A stretch of DNA of 64,000 nt from Bacteroidales bacterium (GCA_022648685.1 JALCMW010000001.1:372001-436000), one strand, 5' to 3'; counted from the stretch's first letter, positions 55,871 through 64,000 are shown. Translations and numbers: made by a program. Notes: generated by a model from the letters alone, not told the origin.

Positions 55871-56454
55871 TACAACCTTTGAAGGGAAGTCTTGATAATC
55901 TCTTCCACTTTGGCTTCCGGCTTCTCTTTTAAAACGGCTTGGATTGCTTTTGAGATATTTGTTCTGGTGAATCCCAGCATTATCAGCGCTTGTGTCGCTT
56001 CTTCTATATCGGCATTGTTTTTCAGCTGTATGGAAATATTATTCGTCCCTTCTCCTTTTACAATTTTATCTTTTAATTCCAAAATCAATCTTTGGGCACT
56101 TTTAATTCCTATGCCTTTTATGCTTTTGATTTTATTGATGTCTTCTGCCAAGATGGCCTGTCGTATTTCTTCCGACGTAAGAGAGGATAACATAACTCTT
56201 GCCGATGCCGCGCCAATACCGGAAACGCTTATCAAAAGGGTGAAAAGATCCCGTTCATCTTTTGTTGCAAACCCGTAGAATAATTCCTGATCTTCACGCA
56301 GGTAATGATAAATATAAACTGTAGCGGCTTCTTTCCCTTCCAGAGCCCCATAAGTCTGAAGTGAAATCAAAATACTGAATCCAATACCTGTGGTCTCAAC
56401 TATTACTTGTGTCGGAGTCAGTTTCGTTATCGTTCCTTTAATGTAGTCTATCAT
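55870..56454 (-). CDS. ruvA: Holliday junction DNA-binding protein RuvA
   Basis: RuvA binds four-way junctions and loads RuvB. OB-fold N-terminus MIDYIKGTITKLTPTQVIVE, tandem helix-hairpin-helix motifs (LISVSGIGAASARVML and IKGIGIKSAQRLILELKDK, about 72-130), and a C-terminal RuvB-binding domain (about 148-194). At 194 aa it is normal. An ATG 24 nt upstream would add MHNKIFQT and is rejected because the family starts with MI.Y.KG. It is convergent with mnmG across the parS-like palindrome. Confidence 0.97.
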   Translation of the reverse strand: MIDYIKGTITKLTPTQVIVETTGIGFSILISLQTYGALEGKEAATVYIYHYLREDQELFYGFATKDERDLFTLLISVSGIGAASARVMLSSLTSEEIRQAILAEDINKIKSIKGIGIKSAQRLILELKDKIVKGEGTNNISIQLKNNADIEEATQALIMLGFTRTNISKAIQAVLKEKPEAKVEEIIKTSLQRL

Positions 56455-56518
56455 TGTTTGGAATATTTTGTTGTGCAAAAATAATGGTAAATTGCTGTTA
56501 AAAGAAATATTACTTTGT

Positions 56519-56526
56519 TAAATTTG
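56519..56526 (+). promoter_or_regulatory. -7 element (TAAATTTG) for sufS
   Basis: Exact TAnnTTTG on the plus strand ending 9 nt before the sufS ATG; the mRNA leader would be only a few nucleotides. Confidence 0.55.
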
Positions 56527-56535
56527 CACAATAAT

Positions 56536-57768
56536 ATGAGTGATATGAACGTAGAAAATATACGTAATCTTTTTCCTCAGCTTTCGGAAAAAGTATATGG
56601 AAAAGATCTTGTCTATTTTGACAATGCTGCGACTTCGCTTCGCCCGTTGACGGTAATAAATAAATGGACCGATATAAGTTCCAGACATAATGCAAATATT
56701 CACAGGGCCGTTCACAAGACAGCCGTGGATGCCACTGAGGAATATGAGAGTACTCGTGATGCCGTAAAGGATTTTATCAATGCGGGGAGTCGGGAAGAAA
56801 TAGTATTTACTTCAGGGACCACGGCATCTGTAAATCTAGTGGCGTTCTGCTTCGGAGAATCTTTGATAGAAGAGGGGGATGAGGTAATCGTTTCAGAGGA
56901 AGAACATCATTCTAATATAGTTCCATGGCAGATGATGTGTCAGCGGAAAGGAGCTGTTTTGAAAGTTCTTCCCATTGATGATGACGGTTGTATGATGATT
57001 GGCGAATTGGAAAGACTGTGTACTTCCAGGACAAAGATCGTTGCTGTCGCTCAGATTTCAAATGTGCTTGGTCTAGTCAATCCTTTGAAGGAAATCATTA
57101 CTTTTTGCCATTCGAAAGGAGTACCTGTTTTGGTTGACGGAGCTCAGGGAATTGTGCATGAAAGTGTTGATGTCCAGGATATTGATTGTGATTTTTATGC
57201 TTTTTCAGGACATAAGATTTATGCAGCCCCGGGGACGGGTGTCCTATATGGGAAGAAGAAATTCCTGGAGAAGTTCCCTCCTTATATGGGGGGAGGCGAA
57301 ATGATCGAATCCGTCAAATTCTCAGGAACTACTTATGCTCCCGTTCCGGTAAAGTTCGAAGCCGGTACACAGAATTTTGCAGGAATACCGACGCTAAAAC
57401 CAGCTTTGGAATTGGCTAATAAATTTAAAGACAAGGAGTTATCTGAATATGTCGCTTCTGTTTCGGAATATTTGGATTATAAATTAGCCGGGAATCCTCG
57501 GATTCATATTTATGGAAAGCCGGATGCAAATCTAAAGAAGATTCCTTTGTTCTCTTTCTCCGTGGAAGGCGCACACCATGAGGATCTTGCATTGATTCTT
57601 GATAAAATGGGCATTGCCGTGCGTTCCGGACAAATGTGCGCAGAGCCTGTCATGGACAGATTCGGGGTAAGCGGGATGTTGAGAATATCCCTTGCTCCGT
57701 ATAATACCATGGAAGAGGCAGAGTATTTTATAAAGAGTCTCGATAAGGCGATCGGGATGCTTATTTAG
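56536..57768 (+). CDS. sufS: Cysteine desulfurase SufS
   Basis: SufS is a PLP enzyme that takes sulfur from cysteine to build Fe-S clusters. PLP Lys is in FYAFSGHKIYAAPGTG (near 222), the substrate loop in TSGTTASVNLVAF, and the persulfide Cys in RSGQMCAEPVMDRF (near 362). At 410 aa it is type II. The ATG at 56536 follows a TAAATTTG element; a TTG at 56515 would lie on it and is rejected. It is followed by sufE (11-nt gap) and the DUF59 gene. The sufBCD scaffold genes are not in this window. Confidence 0.95.
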   Translation: MSDMNVENIRNLFPQLSEKVYGKDLVYFDNAATSLRPLTVINKWTDISSRHNANIHRAVHKTAVDATEEYESTRDAVKDFINAGSREEIVFTSGTTASVNLVAFCFGESLIEEGDEVIVSEEEHHSNIVPWQMMCQRKGAVLKVLPIDDDGCMMIGELERLCTSRTKIVAVAQISNVLGLVNPLKEIITFCHSKGVPVLVDGAQGIVHESVDVQDIDCDFYAFSGHKIYAAPGTGVLYGKKKFLEKFPPYMGGGEMIESVKFSGTTYAPVPVKFEAGTQNFAGIPTLKPALELANKFKDKELSEYVASVSEYLDYKLAGNPRIHIYGKPDANLKKIPLFSFSVEGAHHEDLALILDKMGIAVRSGQMCAEPVMDRFGVSGMLRISLAPYNTMEEAEYFIKSLDKAIGMLI

Positions 57769-57779
57769 ATAGTATTATT

Positions 57780-58196
57780 ATGGAAAAGACTTTGCAGGAA
57801 GTTGAGAATGATTTTGTCGAAGAGTTCTCCATGTACGACGAGTGGCTCGACAAATATGAATATTTGATAGACCTTGGAAAAAATCTCAGACCATATCCTG
57901 AAAGCGGCAAAACTGATGATAAATTGGTAAGAGGGTGCCAATCAAGGGTCTGGCTTGATTATAAAGTCGAAAACGGGAGAATATATTTTACCGCCGACAG
58001 TGACGCTATAATTACGAAAGGCATAATATCTTTGTTGATAAGCGTATATTCCGGCAGGACTCCCGGAGAGATTCTTTCGGATGATTTTTCATTCATAAAC
58101 CGGATTGGCCTTAAGGAAAATCTTTCTCCGACAAGGGCGAACGGTCTTGTTTCAATGATTGCTACGATCAAAGCCGTAGCGGAAGAAAATAGTTAA
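57780..58196 (+). CDS. sufE: SufE-like sulfur acceptor
   Basis: SufE takes persulfide sulfur from SufS and raises its activity. The acceptor Cys is in LVRGCQSRVWL (near 51), and the hydrophobic beta core VENGRIYFTADSDAIITKG and ISVYSGRTPGEIL follow. At 138 aa it is normal. It starts 11 nt after sufS and ends 1 nt before the DUF59 gene, so the three form a Fe-S assembly operon. Confidence 0.95.
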   Translation: MEKTLQEVENDFVEEFSMYDEWLDKYEYLIDLGKNLRPYPESGKTDDKLVRGCQSRVWLDYKVENGRIYFTADSDAIITKGIISLLISVYSGRTPGEILSDDFSFINRIGLKENLSPTRANGLVSMIATIKAVAEENS

Positions 58197-58197
58197 T

Positions 58198-58614
58198 ATG
58201 GGAATTTCTGAAATATTTCATAAAGGTCAAGTCTCCGATGTGGACAAGACCGCTGAAGAGGCTGATAAACTCTCCTCTTTGTATTCGAATGTAATAAAGG
58301 CGCTCAAGCAAGTTTACGACCCCGAGATCCCTGTCAATATTTATGATCTCGGTCTTATTTATGATCTGGTCATAAACAAGAAGCATGAGGTCTCAATACG
58401 TATGACTTTTACGGCTCCTAACTGTCCGATGGCGGATGAAGTTCTTGCTCAAGTGAAGAGTGCCGTAGATGATGTACCTGGTGTCAAGAGTTGCGATATA
58501 GAATTGGTTTTCGATCCCGTATGGGATAGAAGCATGCTGTCTGAAGAAGCCAAAGTTGAATTGGGTTTGGACGATTTGGATGATGATTATGAAGAAATAT
58601 CTCCGGAAAACTGA
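58198..58614 (+). CDS. MIP18/DUF59-family Fe-S assembly protein (SufT-like)
   Basis: A 138-residue protein with the DUF59 core: IKALKQVYDPEIPVNIYDLGLIYD (near 35-58), then TFTAPNCPMADEVLAQVK with the conserved Cys (near 79), and DPVWDRSMLSEEAKVELG. The family (SufT, PaaD, MIP18) helps mature Fe-S proteins. The N-terminal 30 residues are charged and the C-terminus acidic. Translation starts 2 nt after sufE, and the end overlaps folK by 26 nt. Mrp (3.9 kb) carries a related domain. Confidence 0.93.
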   Translation: MGISEIFHKGQVSDVDKTAEEADKLSSLYSNVIKALKQVYDPEIPVNIYDLGLIYDLVINKKHEVSIRMTFTAPNCPMADEVLAQVKSAVDDVPGVKSCDIELVFDPVWDRSMLSEEAKVELGLDDLDDDYEEISPEN

Positions 58615-59125
58615 ACAACGAACTCCCGGGACATTGCCGGTGTATTTTTCTTTGGGCAGCAATATCGGCAATCGTGAAAAAAACATCATGGATGCAATTC
58701 TAATGATGGATAATCTCTTCGGTACAATCCATTCGTCTTTGTCGGATATCATTGAAACCGCCCCTGTAGGATTCCGGTCAGACAACCGGTTCTTGAATTG
58801 TGTGGTTGAATATCAATTGAAGGGAACCGGTCCGGGCGATACGGAAAAGAATTGTCTTTCTGTTCTGGACTCCTGTATGAATATAGAAAGATCTTTGGGC
58901 AGGAAAAATTCCGGTCCGTTGTTCGATTCCTACGGGACAAGGATATATAAAGACAGGCCGATAGATATCGATATCCTTTTTTATGGCGATGCCGTAATCA
59001 ATAATTCCAGATTGACAGTCCCTCATCCTCGTATGTCCGAAAGGGAATTCGTTATGAAGCCGTTGTCTGAGATTGCCGGAGGGTTTATAATGTCGGCGTT
59101 TCCTGAATTATTTGAAAGTAAATGA
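58589..59125 (+). CDS. folK: 2-amino-4-hydroxy-6-hydroxymethyldihydropteridine pyrophosphokinase
   Basis: HPPK transfers pyrophosphate from ATP to 6-hydroxymethyl-dihydropterin in folate synthesis. Motifs: FSLGSNIGNREKNI near 21, ETAPVGFRSDNRFLNCV (pterin site) near 55, and DRPIDIDILFYGD with the Mg-binding aspartates and TVPHPRMSEREFVMKPL. At 178 aa it is full length. The start ATG lies inside the end of the DUF59 gene; an earlier TTG at 58556 is less likely. Partner genes folA and thyA are far away at 23-25 kb. Confidence 0.94.
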   Translation: MKKYLRKTEQRTPGTLPVYFSLGSNIGNREKNIMDAILMMDNLFGTIHSSLSDIIETAPVGFRSDNRFLNCVVEYQLKGTGPGDTEKNCLSVLDSCMNIERSLGRKNSGPLFDSYGTRIYKDRPIDIDILFYGDAVINNSRLTVPHPRMSEREFVMKPLSEIAGGFIMSAFPELFESK

Positions 59126-59133
59126 TTACTTTT
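59126..59133 (+). promoter_or_regulatory. -7 element (TACTTTTG) for glyS
   Basis: Exact TAnnTTTG on the plus strand, just after the folK stop and 37 nt before the glyS ATG. Confidence 0.5.
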
Positions 59134-59170
59134 GTATTCACAAGAAAATTAAAAACGAATATACAGATAT

Positions 59171-60709
59171 ATGACACAGGAAGAACTTTTCAAGGCTCTT
59201 GTTGCACATTGCAAGGAGTACGGTTTTATTTTCCCGTCAAGCGAAATATATGACGGCTTGGCAGCAGTGTATGATTACGGTCAGCTCGGTGCAGGCTTGA
59301 AAAACAACATCAAGAAATATTGGTGGGATGCGATGACCAGATTGAATGAAAATATTGTAGGGATAGATTCCTGTATTTTCATGCATCCGAAAGTCTGGGT
59401 GGCTTCCGGCCATGTCGCTGCATTCAACGATCCTTTGATCGATAACAAAGACTCCAAGAAAAGATATCGCGCGGATGTTCTTATTGAAGATTATATAGCC
59501 AAACTTCAGGACAAGGTGGAAAAAGAAGTGGAAAAGGGGAGAAAGAAGTTCGGCGATTCTTTTGACGAGGAAGAGTACCGTAAAACAAATCCGAATGTAA
59601 TGCGGGCTAAGGCAAAGGCTGACGAGGTGCATAACCGTTATCTGGAAGCGGAAACAAATAATGATCTCAAGGAAATGCGTCAGATCATTGTGGATTGCGG
59701 GATTGTGGATCCTGTTTCTGGTACGAAAAACTGGACCGATGTCCGTCAGTTCAATCTTATGTTCAGCACGCAGACCAGCAACACCGGTGAAGCTGCCGAC
59801 AAGATCTATCTTAGGCCGGAAACTGCCCAGGGTATCTTTGTCGAGTATCTTAATGTCCAGAAGACCGGGAGAATGAAAATTCCTTTCGGTATTGCACAGA
59901 TTGGAAAGGCTTTCAGGAATGAAATAGTTGCAAGGCAGTTCATTTTCAGAATGAGGGAATTCGAACAGATGGAAATGGAATTCTTTATCAAACCGGGGAC
60001 TGAAATGGAATGGTTCAAGACGTGGAAATCCAACCGGATGAACTGGCATTTGAATCTAGGAATGGGTGCCGAGAATTATCGCTTTCATGATCATGAGAAA
60101 CTTGCGCATTATGCAAATGCCGCAACGGATATCGAGTTCAATTTCCCGTTCGGTTTCAAGGAACTTGAAGGAATACACTCCAGGACTGATTTCGATCTTG
60201 GCAATCATCAGAAACTTTCCGGAAAAAAGATTCAATATTTCGATCCCGAAACAGGGGAGAGTTACACTCCTTACTGTGTCGAAACTTCAATCGGCGTAGA
60301 CCGCATGGTTCTTGCCGTTCTTTCCCATTCATATCATGTGGAACAATTGGAAGGCGGCGAATCCAGAGTCGTTTTGAGTATACCGGCTCCGCTTGCCCCT
60401 ATCAAAGTGGCCGTTCTCCCTCTTTTGAAAAAAGACGGGCTTCCGGAACTTGCACAGAAAGTCGTTGATGAGTTGAAGTTCGATTTCGACTATCAATATG
60501 ATGAAAAGGACAGCATAGGCAAGAGATATCGCAGACAGGATGCGATAGGGACGCCGTTCTGTGTTACTGTGGACCATGATTCACTGGAAGATAACAGTGT
60601 TACTATCCGGGATAGGGATACGATGGCCCAGGAGCGTGTGCCTATTGCAGAATTAAGGGATATCATAGACAAGAAGGTCAACCTGAATAATTTATTGCGT
60701 AAATTATAA
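59171..60709 (+). CDS. glyS: Glycyl-tRNA synthetase, single-chain type
   Basis: A 512-residue class II synthetase of the alpha2 kind found in Bacteroidetes, Gram-positives, archaea and eukaryotes. Motif 1 region ENIVGIDSCIFMHPKVW..SGHVAAFNDP near 58-85, TAQGIFVEYLNVQ and IAQIGKAFRNEI (motif 2) near 218-255, VCETS-like CVETSIGVDRMVLAVL (motif 3) near 376, and an anticodon-binding domain (about 410-512) starting PAPLAPIKVAVLPL. It attaches glycine to tRNA-Gly. It stands alone between a -7 element and a convergent gene 9 nt away. Confidence 0.97.
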   Translation: MTQEELFKALVAHCKEYGFIFPSSEIYDGLAAVYDYGQLGAGLKNNIKKYWWDAMTRLNENIVGIDSCIFMHPKVWVASGHVAAFNDPLIDNKDSKKRYRADVLIEDYIAKLQDKVEKEVEKGRKKFGDSFDEEEYRKTNPNVMRAKAKADEVHNRYLEAETNNDLKEMRQIIVDCGIVDPVSGTKNWTDVRQFNLMFSTQTSNTGEAADKIYLRPETAQGIFVEYLNVQKTGRMKIPFGIAQIGKAFRNEIVARQFIFRMREFEQMEMEFFIKPGTEMEWFKTWKSNRMNWHLNLGMGAENYRFHDHEKLAHYANAATDIEFNFPFGFKELEGIHSRTDFDLGNHQKLSGKKIQYFDPETGESYTPYCVETSIGVDRMVLAVLSHSYHVEQLEGGESRVVLSIPAPLAPIKVAVLPLLKKDGLPELAQKVVDELKFDFDYQYDEKDSIGKRYRRQDAIGTPFCVTVDHDSLEDNSVTIRDRDTMAQERVPIAELRDIIDKKVNLNNLLRKL

Positions 60710-60718
60710 AAGCGCCCG

Positions 60719-61747
60719 TTATTCTTGTTCCGTGTCTTCTTCGTTGTTCCAGCCTTGTGCCTTGATAGGAAGTTCCAGTCCGTCAGGCGTTACAAGGACG
60801 GCCCCGACGTCTTTTTGCGCCAGATGCCCGATTATATCGAAAGTCTGGAAATCATGACGGAAGGCTTCTGCTTTCATTATCGGTATGGTAAATAGCAAAC
60901 GGTAATCTTCACCCCCGTTCATCGCAGCGGAGATCGGATCTATGTCCATTTCTTTACCGAAACTGAAACTATTGCCTTCAAAAGGTATTTTGTCTGCGTA
61001 TATCTTGACACCAAAGCCGCTGTCTTCCGTAAGTTGCTTTACGGCGTCGGCAAGGCCTTTTTTTACGCAGTATCCGTAGGAAGGATACATATTGCCATTC
61101 TCGAGTAGACTTACGGTTGCCGGATTCAATTCAGGCTTCAAATAAGCTCCGATCATCATTTTGTATTTCTCCAGGTCGGGTTGGCTGTTGTCATCCCCGC
61201 TTTTATCGAATTCCCTTTTCTTTTTGTCCAGTATATTCATCCCCAGAAATGCGGCTCCCAAACTGCCGGAAATGCATACGAGATCTTTGCTTTGTGCCAC
61301 AGGACGGCTTTCTTCCGTGGATTTAGGCGTAATCCCCGTTGCGGATAAAGCAATGGCAAGTCCGTTTTGAGACGGATTCAGATCCAGATCCATTCCTGAA
61401 TATCCGAACTCTTCTGCTGCGGATACCATTCCTGTCCACAGTTCTTTTATTTCTTCGAAATCGAATCTTGATGAGACACCGATTCTTACTGTCAGTGTTT
61501 TGACTCTGCCCATTGCAGCGAAGAGCTCTCCGGTAGCTGCGACAACGCATTTATATCCCAAATGCTTGAGAGGGAAATATGTCAAATCGAAGTCGATTCC
61601 TTCAAGGAAAAGGACGGAGCGCGATTTTACAATATCTCCTTTCTCCGATACGAAGTTGCATTCCGCATTTATTTTGTTTCCTGCATCACCCAGCATCATC
61701 TTTATCGCTTCATTCTTGCTTAACGTACCGAATTTATTATTTGCCAT
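60719..61747 (-). CDS. ThiL-like (AIR synthase-related) protein with lost catalytic motifs
   Basis: A 342-residue member of the PurM/ThiL kinase superfamily. Similarity to thiamine-monophosphate kinase is clear in FLEGIDFDLTYFPLKHLGYK (near 48-67), ISGSLGAAFLGMNIL (near 159), and MNGGEDYRLLFTI (near 279). But ThiL's ATP/Mg motif GDDAAV is absent (the N-terminus reads LGDAGNKINAEC), and its GGDTT motif is replaced by DLDLNPSQ. It is thus probably not an ordinary ThiL: a paralogue with other activity, or a non-catalytic protein. Length is normal and the frame intact. It diverges from the cyd operon. Confidence 0.78.
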   Translation of the reverse strand: MANNKFGTLSKNEAIKMMLGDAGNKINAECNFVSEKGDIVKSRSVLFLEGIDFDLTYFPLKHLGYKCVVAATGELFAAMGRVKTLTVRIGVSSRFDFEEIKELWTGMVSAAEEFGYSGMDLDLNPSQNGLAIALSATGITPKSTEESRPVAQSKDLVCISGSLGAAFLGMNILDKKKREFDKSGDDNSQPDLEKYKMMIGAYLKPELNPATVSLLENGNMYPSYGYCVKKGLADAVKQLTEDSGFGVKIYADKIPFEGNSFSFGKEMDIDPISAAMNGGEDYRLLFTIPIMKAEAFRHDFQTFDIIGHLAQKDVGAVLVTPDGLELPIKAQGWNNEEDTEQE

Positions 61748-61770
61748 ACTGATTCATTATAATATTATTG

Positions 61771-61778
61771 CAAAATTA
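61771..61778 (-). promoter_or_regulatory. -7 element (TAATTTTG) for the ThiL-like gene
   Basis: Exact TAnnTTTG on the minus strand, 23 nt before the ATG, back to back with the cyd promoter. Confidence 0.45.
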
Positions 61779-61792
61779 ATAATAAAAATATC

Positions 61793-61800
61793 TAAATTTG
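61793..61800 (+). promoter_or_regulatory. -7 element (TAAATTTG) for the cyd operon
   Basis: Exact TAnnTTTG on the plus strand, 23 nt before the first cyd gene. Confidence 0.5.
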
Positions 61801-61823
61801 AAAGACGTTAAATAAAATGAAGA

Positions 61824-62069
61824 ATGTCCTGGAATCCATTTTACTTGATTTCGGCGATTTTCAGGTTTTACAGGGACGGGTTCAGGAATATGACCTGGGG
61901 CAAAGTATTATGGGCAGTCATACTTTTGAAACTATTCATACTGTTTGTTGTTTTGCGTCTGTTCTTCTTCAAGCCTGCCATGTCTGGAAAAACGGATGAG
62001 CAAAAGAGCGAAATCGTCGGAAATGCAATTACACGGCCGAATTTGATAAATAACACTAAAACCGAATGA
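61824..62069 (+). CDS. DUF4492 small membrane protein, CydX-like
   Basis: An 81-residue protein of the DUF4492 family, found just upstream of cydA in Bacteroidetes. FRFYRDGFRNMTWGKVLW (near 13-30) is the conserved part and one membrane helix follows (about 28-50, LWAVILLKLFILFVVLRLFFF). By position and topology it is probably the single-helix accessory subunit of cytochrome bd, like CydX; this is inference. It ends 1 nt before cydA. A short overlapping frame from 61817 is a shadow. Confidence 0.82.
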   Translation: MSWNPFYLISAIFRFYRDGFRNMTWGKVLWAVILLKLFILFVVLRLFFFKPAMSGKTDEQKSEIVGNAITRPNLINNTKTE

Positions 62070-62070
62070 T

Positions 62071-63594
62071 ATGAATACCGCGTTGATAAACTGGTCTCGT
62101 CTTCAGTTTGCAGTAACAGCTGCCTACCATTGGCTTTTCGTTCCGCTTACCTTGGGTCTTGCTCTGATAATAGCTGTAATGGAAACAATCTATTATCGTA
62201 ATAAACAAACATTATGGAAATCCATGACGAAATTCTGGATGAAATTGTTTGCTATCAATTTCGCTGTCGGAATCGCAACCGGTTTGATTCTGGAATTCGA
62301 ATTCGGAACCAATTGGAGCAATTATTCTTGGCTTGTAGGCGATATTTTCGGGGCGCCTTTGGCAATAGAAGGTATAGTGGCTTTTTTTATGGAGGCGACG
62401 TTTTTCGCCGTTATGTTTTTCGGCTGGGAGAAAGTCAGTCCCGGATTCCACCTTGCATCCACATGGTTTACCGGCATCGGAGCAGCTCTTTCGGCCTATT
62501 GGATTTTGGTAGCCAACGGCTGGATGCAAAATCCAGTAGGTACAGTCTTTAATCCCGATACTGTCAGGAACGAAATGGTATCTTTCGGGACTGTGGCTAC
62601 GAACCCCGTTGCCGTGAATAAGTTCTTCCATTCGGTTTTCAGCGGATGGATGACAGGCGGCGTCTTTACAATAGGAGTAAGCGCATGGTATCTTCTGAAA
62701 AAAAAGAAAATACCATTTGCCAAATCAAGTATGGCCGTCGGTTCCCTTGTGGGTATAGCCGGAGCCGTCGCCGTAATCCTTTCAGGGGATCGTTCAGGAG
62801 TCGATATCGCCAGATACCAGCCGATGAAACTTGCTGCCGTGGAAGGCCTGGACAACGGGGGACGAAATGCCTCTTTTTCAATAGTCCCTGGCGTCAGTGT
62901 TCCTTCGATGCTTTCCATTCTTGCGACCCATGATCCGAACGGATATGTTCCGGGCATCAATGACATAATTCTGGGCTATACTGATAATGACGGCGGATAT
63001 GTCCTTCCCGTGCAGGCAAAAATGTGGAGGGGAAGAAAAGCTTTGGCAGCTCTTAATTATTACAGGAATTCAAACGACTCTGTTCCGGAGAATAAGGCCT
63101 TGTTCAAAAGAGTTGTGGAGAGCAATTCTGCATATATGGGATACGGCCGTCTGTCGAAACCCGCCGATGTCGTTCCCAATGTCCCTTTTGTGTATTGGTC
63201 TTTCAGAACAATGGTGTACTTGGGTTGCTTTATACTTTTGGTGCTGATACTTGTCCAATTTTTTCTGTATAAGGACAAAATAATGAAAAACAGATGGTTG
63301 CTCCGGCTTGCCATTATTTCTATTCCGCTTGTCTATATTTGCGGGCAGGCCGGCTGGATAGTGTCCGAAGTGGGACGCCAGCCATGGGCGATTCAGGATT
63401 TATTGACCGTAGGTGCCGCTACATCAAGCCTAAGCGTCGCTGCAGTCAAAACCACGTTTTTTATTTTCCTGATTGTTTTTGCTTTGTTCCTGGTAATCGA
63501 AATAGGAATTATGTTGAAAGCGATTCAAAAGGGACCGGATCCGTATTTCCCCGATGAAATAAATTCAACGCATCAAAATTATAGGAGGGAATAA
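62071..63594 (+). CDS. cydA: Cytochrome bd quinol oxidase subunit I
   Basis: CydA oxidises quinol and holds haems b558, b595 and d of the high-affinity oxygen reductase. FAVTAAYHWLFVPLTLG (His near 19) is the haem-binding first helix, VGIATGLILEFEFGTNW and IEGIVAFFMEATFFAVMFFG follow, and GRQPWAIQDLLTVGAATS (near 442-459) is the quinol-side motif. At 507 aa it has the short Q loop. Oxidase presence fits a microaerobically tolerant anaerobe that also makes fumarate reductase. It is flanked by the DUF4492 gene and cydB. Confidence 0.97.
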   Translation: MNTALINWSRLQFAVTAAYHWLFVPLTLGLALIIAVMETIYYRNKQTLWKSMTKFWMKLFAINFAVGIATGLILEFEFGTNWSNYSWLVGDIFGAPLAIEGIVAFFMEATFFAVMFFGWEKVSPGFHLASTWFTGIGAALSAYWILVANGWMQNPVGTVFNPDTVRNEMVSFGTVATNPVAVNKFFHSVFSGWMTGGVFTIGVSAWYLLKKKKIPFAKSSMAVGSLVGIAGAVAVILSGDRSGVDIARYQPMKLAAVEGLDNGGRNASFSIVPGVSVPSMLSILATHDPNGYVPGINDIILGYTDNDGGYVLPVQAKMWRGRKALAALNYYRNSNDSVPENKALFKRVVESNSAYMGYGRLSKPADVVPNVPFVYWSFRTMVYLGCFILLVLILVQFFLYKDKIMKNRWLLRLAIISIPLVYICGQAGWIVSEVGRQPWAIQDLLTVGAATSSLSVAAVKTTFFIFLIVFALFLVIEIGIMLKAIQKGPDPYFPDEINSTHQNYRRE

Positions 63595-63596
63595 TT

Positions 63597-64000
63597 ATGA
63601 CATACGAATTTTTACAGCAATATTGGTGGTTCGTGATTGCTATTCTTGGCGGCTTGCTTGCCTTCCTCATGTTCGTACAGGGCGCAAATCTGATTCTGGC
63701 CTTTCCTGGAGTGAATACCTCCATGCGCCGTATCATTGTCAACTCCACAGGACGCAAGTGGGAATTGACATTTACGACTTTAGTAACGTTCGGCGGTGCT
63801 TTCTTCGCTTCTTTTCCGTTGTTTTACAGTACCAGTTTCGGCGGAGCGTACTGGGTCTGGATACTCTTGCTTCTCACCTTTGTCTTTCAGGCCGTTTCAT
63901 ACGAATTCCAGAATAAAAAAGGCAACCTTATCGGATCCGATGCTTTCCGTGTGTTTCTGATTATAAACGGAATCCTTGCCCCTTTGCTGGTAGGTACGGC
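63597..64000 (+). CDS. cydB: Cytochrome bd quinol oxidase subunit II, N-terminal part (cut by window edge)
   Basis: The first 134 codons of CydB are present and the gene leaves the window at the right edge. It has a first helix (WWFVIAILGGLLAFLMFVQG, near 10-29), the NSTGRKWELTFTTLVTFGGAF block and further helices. CydB pairs with CydA. The ATG is 2 nt after the cydA stop. An AGGAGGGA run before it looks like a Shine-Dalgarno site but encodes the CydA C-terminus. Confidence 0.95.
   Translation, partial: MTYEFLQQYWWFVIAILGGLLAFLMFVQGANLILAFPGVNTSMRRIIVNSTGRKWELTFTTLVTFGGAFFASFPLFYSTSFGGAYWVWILLLLTFVFQAVSYEFQNKKGNLIGSDAFRVFLIINGILAPLLVGT

Noticed and set aside
63580..63596. AGGAGGGA before cydB as a Shine-Dalgarno site
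   Set aside because: It encodes the last CydA residues and nearly no other gene here has such a site, so chance is likely.
1..64000. CRISPR arrays, tRNA or rRNA genes, insertion sequences, prophage
   Set aside because: No regularly spaced repeats, cloverleaf or rRNA segments, transposases, integrases or phage structural genes were seen.

Overview
The window looks like chromosomal DNA of a member of the Bacteroidales (Bacteroidota). The reasons are: TAnnTTTG-type -7 promoter elements ahead of many genes and almost no Shine-Dalgarno sites; an S46 dipeptidyl peptidase; a SusB-family GH97 enzyme; a TonB receptor with a carboxypeptidase-like N-terminal domain; an Mrp without the CPxC pair; a DUF4492 protein ahead of cydAB; and the coaX / outer-membrane protein / TPR / LptC / PpiD gene order typical of the phylum. 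There is no rRNA, tRNA, insertion sequence, prophage or CRISPR array, and no stretch over 300 bases lacks a gene.

Layout. 1-9 kb: an EF-G-like GTPase (cut by the left edge), a small HTH-like protein, rnhB, a DPP7-type peptidase, mrp, then a YfhO-like membrane protein and a GT4 glycosyltransferase on the minus strand. 9-17.5 kb: mutS, a GH97 glycosidase, then a compact six-gene operon (DUF134 regulator, two NifX/ORP-like proteins, two ferredoxin-containing MinD-type ATPases, an MBL-fold hydrolase) resembling the 'orange protein' (ORP) gene sets of sulfate reducers. 17.6-28.4 kb (minus): TonB receptor with a His-rich partner, two tandem Na+-dependent NSS transporters, folA, thyA, galM, a thioredoxin-like lipoprotein and an Na/Pi cotransporter. 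28.5-36 kb: a secreted zincin / beta-propeller / barrel protein, a CpXC protein, galK, a secreted endonuclease-like protein, ychF and a small AT-rich two-gene unit. 36-45.8 kb (minus): ppiD, lptC, a TPR protein, an outer-membrane protein, coaX and mfd. 46-64 kb (mostly plus): ruvB, an Ntn hydrolase, frdAB, hflX(-), tonB(-), ybeY, mnmG, ruvA(-), sufS-sufE-DUF59-folK, glyS, a ThiL-like protein(-), and cydX-like/cydA/cydB (cut by the right edge).

The most interesting signal is at chromosome scale. Left of about 45.9 kb the minus-strand genes have T/G-rich third positions and the plus-strand genes are A/C-rich. Right of that point the pattern reverses. Genes also diverge from this point. The mfd-ruvB gap is AT-rich and, with the start of mfd, holds four TTATNAACA DnaA-box-like 9-mers. 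Ten kilobases away, in and just after mnmG, lie two parS-like palindromes with cores TTCCACGTGGAA and TTCCACATGGAA. Together these suggest that the window spans the replication origin and part of the ParB-loading region. A second highlight is the ORP-like Fe-S/Mo operon with its own palindromic operator candidate.
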